Shown one piece after another: positions 33,385 to 41,428 of a DNA stretch of 64,000 bases. Location: positions 39,193-103,192 of the forward strand of contig CAZLMW010000004.1 in assembly GCA_964560875.1 (NCBI GenBank). Reading direction: 5' to 3'. Origin of the DNA: CAZLMW01 sp964560875. Its GTDB lineage: Bacteria > Myxococcota_A > UBA9042. The stretch's first letter is position 1. Every line of letters starts with the position of its first letter. Below the pieces are notes generated by a model. It made no database searches and was not told where the DNA came from. It saw only the letters and a list, made by a program, of their open reading frames with translations. A program made the translations under genes and the position numbers.

Positions 33385-34767
33385 TCAGTCGCGTCGGCCG
33401 CGTCCGGAAAGGGAAGGTGCCAGCCGTTGCACAGCGGGCAGGGCGGGTGGCGCTTCGGGCATATCGCCACTGGTTTGGGATGGAGGGGCCGAGTCGGGTG
33501 GAGGGGCCGTATCAGCGGGCCGCGCGTTCTTCGTCTTGGCCCTGTTGCCTTTCTTGCGCTTCTTGATGCCTGGCGTCGTGCGTTTGCGGGGCGGATCGAA
33601 CGCTGGCTTCGGCACGACCGTGGCCGTGACCCGATGGCGCACGAACTCGACGGTTTGCTCGATCTTCACCTGGGTACCGAGCGCTGCCCACGGCGTGTAG
33701 ATCGACGCCAATGCCAGGTTCTTCTTGAGGGTTGGCGACCAGGTGCCGCTCGTTGCCTGCCCGATCTGCCGCCCATCGTCGGCGTAAACCGGGATAGCTG
33801 TGCGCCAAGCACACCCCGAGAGCGCCGGCGGCAGTTCGTGTGCGTTGTAGAGCGCTTCGAGCTCGTCCCAGTCGATATCCAGGCAGACGAATGCCCACAG
33901 TGAGCCCTCTTCGAGCTCCCGGCGGAGGGCTCGTTGGCCGATGAACGGGTCGCGATCCAGGTCGATGGTCCAGCCGAGATCGAGCTCGTACGGCGTGCTC
34001 TTGCGCGGCTCAATGATCTGGGTGTTCGCGGCGAAGTAGTCGACGCCGGCGAGGATGAACCCCGCTTCAATACGCGTCATGTCGAGGGCGTCCAGGCCCG
34101 CGGGCAGGATCCCGTGGGGGGCGCCATCGGCAAGCAGCGCGTCGTAGACACGGCCGGCGTTTTCAGCGTCGACCCACACCTCGTAGCCGAGGTCTCCGGT
34201 GTAGCCGGTGCGCGAGATTTGCACGGGGCAGTCGTCGATCATCCCGGCCTTGACGCGGAAAAAGCGCATCTTGTCCACGTCGACGTCGGAGCAGTCTTTG
34301 AGGATCGCCCGCGACGTCGGGCCCTGCAGGGCCAGGGCACCAATCTGTGAGGTGACGTCTTCGATCTCGACATCGAACCCGCGCTGGCACCGTTGAAACC
34401 ATCGAAGCGTCGGCTCGGCGCTGGTGACGCGGTACGAAACGCCGGGCGCGAAGCAACTAACCGTGCCGTCGTCGAGGATCTTGCCGTCGTCGTCGCACCA
34501 GCAGCAGTAGGTGACGCGACCTCTCCGCATCTTCGCGATGTCTTTGACCATCACGCGCGACAGGAAGGCGCCCGCGTCCGGACCTTCGACGCGGTATTTG
34601 AACAGGGGCGTGACGTCGAGCAGACCCGCGCTGTGGCGAAACGCGTAGTACTCGCGATCGTGACAGGTGTCGAAGCGGGCAACGGCGTGAAATCCGGCCC
34701 AGTCTTTCCATTGATACGACACGCACTGAGCCACAAGTCGATCGTGAAACGGGCTCGGAATCGGCAT
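33385..34767 (-). CDS. GcvT-like aminomethyltransferase family protein with basic/Pro-rich tail
   Basis: 460 residues. Residues about 1-375 have the folate-dependent aminomethyltransferase fold: the start YYAFRHSAGLLDVTPLFKYR, LQGPTSRAIL, the folate-site segment ISRTGYTGDLGYEVWV, LDALDMTRIEAGF, and IGQATSGTWSPTLKKNLALA. The family includes GcvT, sarcosine/dimethylglycine dehydrogenase C-terminal domains and DmdA demethylase; none of the other glycine-cleavage genes is here, so transfer of a one-carbon unit from another substrate to folate is more likely. Residues about 376-460 are an extra tail, very basic (KKRKKGNRAKTKN) then Pro/Ala/Ser-rich. It heads the operon with the two flavoproteins. 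No strong ribosome binding site is visible. Confidence 0.85.
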   Translation of the reverse strand: MPIPSPFHDRLVAQCVSYQWKDWAGFHAVARFDTCHDREYYAFRHSAGLLDVTPLFKYRVEGPDAGAFLSRVMVKDIAKMRRGRVTYCCWCDDDGKILDDGTVSCFAPGVSYRVTSAEPTLRWFQRCQRGFDVEIEDVTSQIGALALQGPTSRAILKDCSDVDVDKMRFFRVKAGMIDDCPVQISRTGYTGDLGYEVWVDAENAGRVYDALLADGAPHGILPAGLDALDMTRIEAGFILAGVDYFAANTQIIEPRKSTPYELDLGWTIDLDRDPFIGQRALRRELEEGSLWAFVCLDIDWDELEALYNAHELPPALSGCAWRTAIPVYADDGRQIGQATSGTWSPTLKKNLALASIYTPWAALGTQVKIEQTVEFVRHRVTATVVPKPAFDPPRKRTTPGIKKRKKGNRAKTKNARPADTAPPPDSAPPSQTSGDMPEAPPALPAVQRLAPSLSGRGRRD

Positions 34768-34904
34768 GGCGACAACCCGCTGCGGGTGAAGGCTGGTGGT
34801 AACGCGAAGAAAGAAGCTTTGCTGCCCGCGCGCCGGGCGTCAACGTCCGCGTTTTCAGCCCGATTCAGGCGGGTTTGTGTTAATTCGTGTCAACGAGAAA
34901 CAGC

Positions 34905-34934
34905 TTGAAGGCAATTCCGTCGCCGGTGTATATA
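34905..34934 (+). promoter_or_regulatory. Probable promoter for the disordered-protein gene
   Basis: TTGAAG, an 18-base spacer and TATATA lie in a locally AT-rich patch 90-120 bases upstream of the ATG at 35026, inside the divergent gap from the GcvT-like gene. Confidence 0.45.
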
Positions 34935-35025
34935 AATGAGACAGCGACCACACGAGGTCGACTCGTGCCCGCCTCAAGACCCACGGTTTTCAGCCCCCGC
35001 GAAACGACGCGAGGAGGAGTGTGCA

Positions 35026-36078
35026 ATGGGCTACCCCGGCGACAACAGCAACGGCCGAGGCGCCGCTGGCGACTCGGCCGAAAGAACAAGCCGCTACCAG
35101 AGCGCTCGACACGACACCGGCGTCACCGATTCCAGCCCGATGGCTGGCGTTCGCCGCCGCAAGTCGGGCGGCGGTCCGGTCCGTCCGCCAGAGCGCTCGC
35201 CCTCGCGACGCAACTCGGCGTTGAACGGACTGCCGGTCACCATGCCGCCGCCCCGCTCCGGCGATGCCAACGAAGCGAGCGGCGTTGAGGGTGCGCAACC
35301 GGCGACGCCTGACGAGAAGGGACCGATCGCAATGGGCCGCCCCGGCACGCAATCGTCGCCGCCGCAGAGCGAACCTGTCCAGCGCCGCCGAAGCAGCGGC
35401 ATCACCCGAAACCTGCGCCGCACCGGCCGTGCGCAACGGGCCGTCGTTGCCGATACGATCGCGCCTCGCGCCAAACCGGGGACACGCACGAGCGGACCGC
35501 GCCCCAGCGTGAGTCAACGATCGACGACTGTGGCAAGGACAACTGGCGGAACCCGTGCATCGCGTCCTGACAATGCGACCGCGCCGGCCGCTCCGCCCAA
35601 GACGCCTCCTGCGTCAACGGCGCCGCCCGCGGAGGGGTCCGCAGCCACGACAAGCGGTCTCAACCTGAAGCCGCCTCGACGGCTCGGCTCGCCGCGCTAC
35701 AGCGCCGTTCTCAAGAATCGTTCATCGATCCTCGGCAGCCGGCGAACCGCCGCCGCTGCTCCGCCGGCCGCGCCAGAACGTTTCGGTTCCGGCCGCGAAC
35801 CGACGTCACCCATCCCCGCTCCCGTCGGACGAACCTCGCGATCGGGCCGTGAACGTCCACCGCCCTCGCACAAAGTCGAGTGGCAGATCCTGACCAGTGG
35901 CGGGGCGACGATTCCCTGCGACAGCATCGAAGAGCTACGACGTTGGAAACACGGCAAAATGGCGGTCGTCGGTGTCAGCTTCCGGTGCCAGGCGTGGCGC
36001 GATTGGGAAGACTTCCGATCGGTGCTGCGCGCCGGCGCGAGCGGCGAAGACGCGTTCAAGTCCGCTGGCCCGATCTAG
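35026..36078 (+). CDS. Ser/Pro/Arg-rich disordered protein with small conserved-looking C-terminal domain
   Basis: 350 residues; family not recognised. GAGGAGGAG (35011-35019) six bases before the ATG at 35026 fixes the start. Residues about 1-275 are low complexity (Ser, Pro, Arg, Ala, Thr; net basic) with no signal peptide or membrane helix, so it is likely cytoplasmic and unfolded. The last 65 or so residues look folded: VEWQILTSGGATIPCDSIEE, then LRRWKHGKMAVVGVSF and WRDWEDFRSVLRAG. That end has the alternation of a small alpha/beta binding module and could be a GYF- or PilZ-like adaptor, but I cannot assign it. The basic disordered arm suggests binding to nucleic acid, membrane or a kinase. 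The stop codon lies in a 20-bp tandem repeat. Confidence 0.65.
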   Translation: MGYPGDNSNGRGAAGDSAERTSRYQSARHDTGVTDSSPMAGVRRRKSGGGPVRPPERSPSRRNSALNGLPVTMPPPRSGDANEASGVEGAQPATPDEKGPIAMGRPGTQSSPPQSEPVQRRRSSGITRNLRRTGRAQRAVVADTIAPRAKPGTRTSGPRPSVSQRSTTVARTTGGTRASRPDNATAPAAPPKTPPASTAPPAEGSAATTSGLNLKPPRRLGSPRYSAVLKNRSSILGSRRTAAAAPPAAPERFGSGREPTSPIPAPVGRTSRSGRERPPPSHKVEWQILTSGGATIPCDSIEELRRWKHGKMAVVGVSFRCQAWRDWEDFRSVLRAGASGEDAFKSAGPI

Positions 36079-36112
36079 CGCGATTGAGCCCGATCTAGCC
36101 TGATTCAGCCCG
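36068..36112. repeat. 20-bp tandem repeat spanning a stop codon
   Basis: Two and a quarter copies of GCCCGATCTAGCSYGATTSA starting in the last codons of the disordered-protein gene; the first CTAG contains its stop. The repeats fill the 56-base convergent gap and may act in transcription ending, though no T-run follows. Confidence 0.6.
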
Positions 36113-36134
36113 CCTTTCTCTCGGCGGCGATCGG

Positions 36135-38405
36135 CTACTCGTTGATAAACAGCAGCTTGGACGCGGGTCCGTGCCACGCGAATTCGATAACCGGGTGATC
36201 GTCGCTGGCGATCGGCGTCTCGGCCTTGATCAGCCCTCTCAGCTCATCTATGTCCCACAGGCCCGCGAATAGCTCGACGGCGTCGACCGGCGGCAGGATT
36301 CCAGCCATCGCGAGCGCGCGTTTCACCGACGGCGTTGCCAGCTCGACCGACGCCTTCTCACGGTCGTAGTCCAGCGGTGAATCCGATGCTACGGCGTTGA
36401 AGCCGTTGGCATAAGCGCGCATCAGCCGGACGTGTCGATAGGAAGCGCGCAGCGTCTTGAGCACAACCGCCGTGTCCGATCCAAAGGCGTGCAAAAGGAC
36501 GACGCCGCCGGGGTTGAGGTGATCCTTGACCAGGTCGAGGAAGTCCTTGTGAAAGAGCGCGGCGCCGCCCGGCAGGTGAGGGTCGGAGACGTTGATGCTG
36601 ACGATGTCCCACTTGCCGCCCCGCGCGACGAAATGGCGGCCGTCGTCGATGTGAATGCGCATCCGCGGATCGCGGTGGTAGTCGAGGTTGAACGGCGAGA
36701 AAAGCGGCGCGGCGCGGATCAAGCCCGGCACGATTTCGACGGCGTCGATCCGCGACAACCCGGGATGCGCAGCCAGCGCGCCAGCGGTGATTCCATAGCC
36801 CGAGCCAAGCACGAGCGCGGTCTTTGCCTCCGGGTGGTAGAGCACGCCGAGGTGGCCCTGCATCTGTTGGACGTACGACGTCGAGAGCGCGCCGAGGCGG
36901 AAGATGAGCTCGGTCGCATTGAGCCGCGCGACGAGCTGGCCGTCGGGCCGTTTGCAGATCTGGAGCACGCCGGTTTGATCCTCTTTGCGGACCAGCAACT
37001 CTTCGCCCGGATCGACCCGCACGAGCATGGGCGGCAGCAAGGTGATCGCGACGCCGATGGCGATTGCCGGCCACAGCAAACCTGCGCGCGCCGACGAGAC
37101 ACCGCCGCGCCACGCAGACCACGCGACGCCGAGCGCCAACATGGACGCGACCGCCACGATGACAAACGCCACACCGACCGATCCGATGGTGTCGAAGCCG
37201 AAAAAGCCCACGCCGAGCGACCCCACAACCGCTCCGAACGTGTTGACAAGGTAGAAGTTGCCGGCAGCGCGCCCGGTTGCGTCCTCGGTTCGCCGCGATG
37301 CGACCAGTGCAAATGGAAAGAGGGTGCCCAGCGGCAACAGCATCGGCGCGAGGAGCACAGCGGTCTGGAGCACCCGGTACAGCAATCCCAGGTCGTCGCG
37401 CAGCGGCAAACCGGCCTCGAACGCTTGTTGGGCGCCGATCCACCGCATCGCGAGGGCGGGTGAGAGGGCGCATCCAACCGCGGCGACGCCCGTCAGGATG
37501 GAGAGCACGGTCGCTTTTCGATGGGCGAAGCGGCGGAGCAGCACCTCGGCGAGCCACGATCCGGTCGAAAGCATGGCGAGAACGCACGCGAGCAGCGTCG
37601 TGAACGCGTAAATGCGGTTGCCGAGAAAGAAGCCGGCCAAGCGAGTCCAGAGGATTTCGCCGCCCAGGACCAGCATCCCGCTGAGCATGGCGACGGTGAG
37701 CAGCAGGCCATCAGGCACGGTTTCAACCGCGCTGGATTCGGCGGCTGCCGGCGCAGTTGTGTCGACGTCTTCGGCAACGTCGCCCTGATTGAGTCCGCGC
37801 AGCAACAGGACGGCGGCGACCGCGGAAGCGATGTTCAGACCCGCGGCGAGCGCCATGGTTCCGGAAAGACCGAGCGTTCGGAGCGACCAGAAGCCGGTGA
37901 CCAGGCAACCGATGGAGGCCCCGGCGACGTTGCCGGCGTACACCCGACCGATCGCGAGCGTGGTGCCGCCGGCTTGCCGCGCGAGGCTCACGATAAGCGG
38001 GAATGTCACGCCCATGAGCATGGTCGGCAAAACGACGAGGCCGAGCGCGACGCCGAAGCAAAGCAGCGCCTTGGGGATCAGCGTGAACGAATCGCCCAAC
38101 AAGGCGGCGAGGTCGTTGGCGTGTGCATGCAGCAGCCACGCGACGACCCATGCGAGTGCAGCGATGCCGATTTCCACGACGGCGTAGGCGCGAACGAGAC
38201 CGCGACCGGACCACTTCCAACGCGTGGGCACCCAGGCGCCCAGCGCGAGTCCGACCAGGAACGCCGCAAACGTTGCCGCGGCCGCCTCGACCGTGGAGCC
38301 GAGGATCACGGCGAATGCGCGGGTCCACAGCGTCTCCCAAGCGAGGGCGGCGCCGCCCGACAAGAGCGTCACGATGATCAGCGGCAGCAGCGGCGAACCG
38401 GTCAC
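36135..38405 (-). CDS. Spermidine-synthase-like protein fused to a multi-spanning membrane domain (second copy)
   Basis: 756 residues. About a dozen membrane helices fill residues 1-430 (e.g. FVVGLALGAWVPTRWKWSG-type loops near the start and GGEILWTRLAGFFLGNRIYA at mid-protein). A soluble Rossmann methyltransferase/spermidine-synthase domain follows (about 450-750): TALVLGSGYGITAGALAAHP, IDAVEIVPGLI, IHIDDGRHFVARGGKWDIVS, DPHLPGGAALFHKDFLDLVK. The catalytic-site GGGDG of true spermidine synthases reads GSGYG, so aminopropyl transfer is doubtful. The start is a GTG at 38405 that overlaps the upstream stop (GTGA); an open frame runs to 38666 but inside the upstream gene. Function is unknown; the fusion is common in Myxococcota and Planctomycetota. 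Confidence 0.82.
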   Translation of the reverse strand: MTGSPLLPLIIVTLLSGGAALAWETLWTRAFAVILGSTVEAAAATFAAFLVGLALGAWVPTRWKWSGRGLVRAYAVVEIGIAALAWVVAWLLHAHANDLAALLGDSFTLIPKALLCFGVALGLVVLPTMLMGVTFPLIVSLARQAGGTTLAIGRVYAGNVAGASIGCLVTGFWSLRTLGLSGTMALAAGLNIASAVAAVLLLRGLNQGDVAEDVDTTAPAAAESSAVETVPDGLLLTVAMLSGMLVLGGEILWTRLAGFFLGNRIYAFTTLLACVLAMLSTGSWLAEVLLRRFAHRKATVLSILTGVAAVGCALSPALAMRWIGAQQAFEAGLPLRDDLGLLYRVLQTAVLLAPMLLPLGTLFPFALVASRRTEDATGRAAGNFYLVNTFGAVVGSLGVGFFGFDTIGSVGVAFVIVAVASMLALGVAWSAWRGGVSSARAGLLWPAIAIGVAITLLPPMLVRVDPGEELLVRKEDQTGVLQICKRPDGQLVARLNATELIFRLGALSTSYVQQMQGHLGVLYHPEAKTALVLGSGYGITAGALAAHPGLSRIDAVEIVPGLIRAAPLFSPFNLDYHRDPRMRIHIDDGRHFVARGGKWDIVSINVSDPHLPGGAALFHKDFLDLVKDHLNPGGVVLLHAFGSDTAVVLKTLRASYRHVRLMRAYANGFNAVASDSPLDYDREKASVELATPSVKRALAMAGILPPVDAVELFAGLWDIDELRGLIKAETPIASDDHPVIEFAWHGPASKLLFINE

Positions 38406-41293
38406 TTGGTCCCCCGCGTGGCGGCGATGGGCAGGCCGGCGAGCAGCCTCTGGCGCAAAGCGAGATCCCGGCGACGCAGGCCCCCTCCTCGGTCGAGCGC
38501 CTGGATGTGGCGGAGCGCGTTGGCGCGATCGTTGGCTCGGGCGGACGTCAACGCGAGAGCGCGCCGAAGTGTGGCGTTGAAGGGCGCGTAGCGGTACGCC
38601 TCGGTGGCGATGTCGACCGGGACCTGGCCGCCTTTTCGGACCGCGATCGCGGCACGTATGGTCCACGCACCGGCGCGGATTTGCAGGGCACTTGTCGCCG
38701 GAAGCTTGCGGGCCTTCTTGAGCAGGCGCGCCGCGATCTTCTCGGCGCCCGCGAAGTCGCCGTGATCCATGCGCTTCATCGCCAGACCCAGGGTCCAGGC
38801 GGCGACATTACCCTTCGGTTCGATAACGCCGGTCGTGGCCAGGTCGACCAGTCGCTTGTCATAGGAAGCCGGGATGCGGCCGCCGGCCGCGCGCGCCAGG
38901 GCGTCTGTGCAGGCCGCGGGAACGCCGGTCGCGACGGCGGCGAGCGCGATACACCGATCTTCCAGTTCTGCCGTCCCCAGCGGGCCCTGGTGCAGCGGGC
39001 TGGCGTCGAAATCGAGCTGCAACATGCGGTGAATGCGGGCGTCTTCCGGTTTGTCGAAAGCGCGACTCGCCATCACGAACTCAAGATGGGGGCGATCGAA
39101 GGTGTGCAGCGGCGCTTCCCACTTGGTCGTGTGCAGCCCGTGCTTGGCGAATGCGAGCGAGCCGACAAGTCGCTGAACCGACATGCCGCCGGCGCCCTTC
39201 TCAAGCACGGCACGAATCGGCGCTGGCAGGGATTTGAGCGCGGCCGCGTTCGCGTGAACCTCGCCCGTACCGCAGATGAGTTGGTAGTAGCCGGTCTTGA
39301 GCATCAACACCGTGCACGCGTCGAAGACGTCGGCCACCGTGCGGAAGATGGTGCGTGCGCCCTCGGCCGTGACGCGTTGGTCAAACCACATCGCGTACAC
39401 ACCGCCGGGTTTGAGGTGTTCGCGCACCAGCTCCAGGAATTGCTGGGCATAGAGCTTGCTGGACGAGAAATACAGCGGGGTGGTGACCGTGTTGACGATG
39501 GCGTCGTAGCGTTTATCGGTTGCGGCCAGGGCTGCGAGCCCATCTTCCAACAGGACGCGAACGCCCTCGCGGTCGGCGAGGTGGTAGTTGGCTTCGGCGA
39601 ACGTGGTCAGCAAGTCGACGATAGCCGGATCGATCTCGACCACGTCCGTCCGCTTAAACAGGGGAGCGGTTCCGGCTGCGGTAAGCCCGGTGCCGAGGCC
39701 GAGAACGAGGGCGTCGTCGTGGTTTTTCGCGAACACCGCGGGCGTCACGCCGTACAGAAGCTCATGCAGGTTCGGGACGCCGTCGCCCCGCACGACCATC
39801 GACCGGTAGCCGTTGATATGGAGCGTTCGCGTACCGTCTTTGGCGGTGAGGATCGCGACATGACTGTCGAACTTCTTGTGGATCCAGACCTCGTTCATCT
39901 GGCCCTGTGCCTTGCGAAGCGCCGATGGCGAGATGAGATCGCGGTAAGAGTGCGTGAGCAGGTGCGATGGCCAGGTCCACGACAGCAATCCGATGGCGAG
40001 GACAACCGCGGCCGTCTTTCGCCGTGCCAGGACGTTGCCCGAAGCGATGAACCCGGCGATTGCGCACGTTGCGGCGACAAGTGCGGCGATGCCGAGCGAT
40101 GAGAGCGCTGCGTGCAGGACCAGGGCTGTGGCCAGGTAGCCCGCGCAGTTGCCAAACGACGACACGGCCAGCGCGCGACCGGCATCGATGTGTGCCCACC
40201 GGGCGTCGGCGAGGAGGGCCGGAACGGTCGCGCCGACCACGACGTAGCCGGTCCCGGCGATGAGCGACAGGACGGTCAGCTTGGCAAGCAGCGGTAGGCC
40301 GAGCCCCATCCCCAGCACGCCGTTGATGTAACCCCAGCCCGGCACCCAGAGAAAGACGAGACCGAGCGAGACCGCGATGGCGATCGACCCGCCGTACAGC
40401 AACGCGACGAAATCGCGCCGGCCGCGCGCCACCAGCCAGGAACCGGCGGAGATGCCGAACAATCCCAGCGCCAGCACCAAGGCGAAGTTCTCGTGATAGG
40501 GGCCCAGGAATGTCTCGACGAGCTTGAGGACGAAGAGCTGAAACACGCCGCTCGCTGCGCAAACCAGGAAGAGCGCGGTCAGGGCAGGGCGGTCTCGGCC
40601 GTCGGATGGCTGCGGTGGCGCGGTGTCCGATTCGAAGCGCGCGTCGCCGTCAAGGTAAAGGGCCGCACCGATGAGCAGGTTGATCGCCGCGATCGTCAGC
40701 AGGGCGCCGCTGATTCCGAGCGTTCGAAGGATGGAGTACTCGAGCGCCAGGACCGCGAGGCCCGCGCCGATGTTGTAGCGGGAATAGGTGCGGTGAAACC
40801 CTTGGAAGAGTCCGGCGTCGCGTGCGGCCGCGCTCATGCGGAGCGTGAAGAGGGGGACCGAAAAGCCGACGAGAATCGCCGGGATCCCCAGAAGTGCCAT
40901 CACGGCGACGACGACCGCCGACGGAGATCCGGCGGTTGCCGGCGTCAGGATGGTCAGCAAGTCGCCACCGAGGGCGCGCGCGACCAAGGCCGCTGCGATC
41001 GCATAAACCCCGATAAGCCCCTCGATCAGCCACAAGAACCGGGAAAACCGCCGCGCGAGCCAGGCGCCTGTGCCCATGCCCAGCAGGAACACGGCGAGGA
41101 TGCCGGCGGACACGTAGAACATGTCGCCGAGGTACGTGGTCAGCAGCCGCGCGTAGAGCAGCTCATACGCGATGCCGCACACGCCTGACAGCAACGACAG
41201 CCACAACAGCCGCCGCAACCGAGCCGCTTGTTCGACTGAATTCGGAGCGCTACCCAGCACGGGTGGGCGCGCGATATCGGCTGCGGCTGACAC
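38402..41293 (-). CDS. Spermidine-synthase-like protein fused to a multi-spanning membrane domain (first copy)
   Basis: 963 residues, GTG start. Membrane helices occupy about 28-455 (LWLSLLSGVCGIAYELLYAR; LALEYSILRTLGISGALLTI). The Rossmann domain (about 480-690) has ALVLGLGTGLTAAGTAPLF, VVEIDPAIVDLL and YDAIVNTVTTPLYFSSSKLY; a conserved-looking IVNTVTTPLYF replaces the DxxDP active-site strand of spermidine synthase, and GLGTG replaces GGGDG. Residues about 700-963 are a helical, TPR-like tail (EKIAARLLKKARKLPATSAL) not found in the downstream copy. It is divergent from the giant propeller lipoprotein gene, with 135 bases between starts, and overlaps the next gene by 4 bases. The exact start is uncertain because no ribosome binding site is visible. 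Confidence 0.8.
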   Translation of the reverse strand: MSAAADIARPPVLGSAPNSVEQAARLRRLLWLSLLSGVCGIAYELLYARLLTTYLGDMFYVSAGILAVFLLGMGTGAWLARRFSRFLWLIEGLIGVYAIAAALVARALGGDLLTILTPATAGSPSAVVVAVMALLGIPAILVGFSVPLFTLRMSAAARDAGLFQGFHRTYSRYNIGAGLAVLALEYSILRTLGISGALLTIAAINLLIGAALYLDGDARFESDTAPPQPSDGRDRPALTALFLVCAASGVFQLFVLKLVETFLGPYHENFALVLALGLFGISAGSWLVARGRRDFVALLYGGSIAIAVSLGLVFLWVPGWGYINGVLGMGLGLPLLAKLTVLSLIAGTGYVVVGATVPALLADARWAHIDAGRALAVSSFGNCAGYLATALVLHAALSSLGIAALVAATCAIAGFIASGNVLARRKTAAVVLAIGLLSWTWPSHLLTHSYRDLISPSALRKAQGQMNEVWIHKKFDSHVAILTAKDGTRTLHINGYRSMVVRGDGVPNLHELLYGVTPAVFAKNHDDALVLGLGTGLTAAGTAPLFKRTDVVEIDPAIVDLLTTFAEANYHLADREGVRVLLEDGLAALAATDKRYDAIVNTVTTPLYFSSSKLYAQQFLELVREHLKPGGVYAMWFDQRVTAEGARTIFRTVADVFDACTVLMLKTGYYQLICGTGEVHANAAALKSLPAPIRAVLEKGAGGMSVQRLVGSLAFAKHGLHTTKWEAPLHTFDRPHLEFVMASRAFDKPEDARIHRMLQLDFDASPLHQGPLGTAELEDRCIALAAVATGVPAACTDALARAAGGRIPASYDKRLVDLATTGVIEPKGNVAAWTLGLAMKRMDHGDFAGAEKIAARLLKKARKLPATSALQIRAGAWTIRAAIAVRKGGQVPVDIATEAYRYAPFNATLRRALALTSARANDRANALRHIQALDRGGGLRRRDLALRQRLLAGLPIAATRGTK

Positions 41294-41428
41294 GCCGCGA
41301 AGATAGCGCAGCCCGCCGGGTCCGTGAACGGGACCAACGAAGTCGCGGGAAGGTGATGAGAAATGGCAAGATTATCGGTATACTGCAGGGAGTTGACGAC
41401 ATCTTGCGGCGCGCCTTGCGAGGACACG

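Noticed and set aside
41379..41384. TATACT as a -10 box for the giant lipoprotein gene
   Set aside because: No matching -35 element at the right distance, so it was not listed as a promoter.
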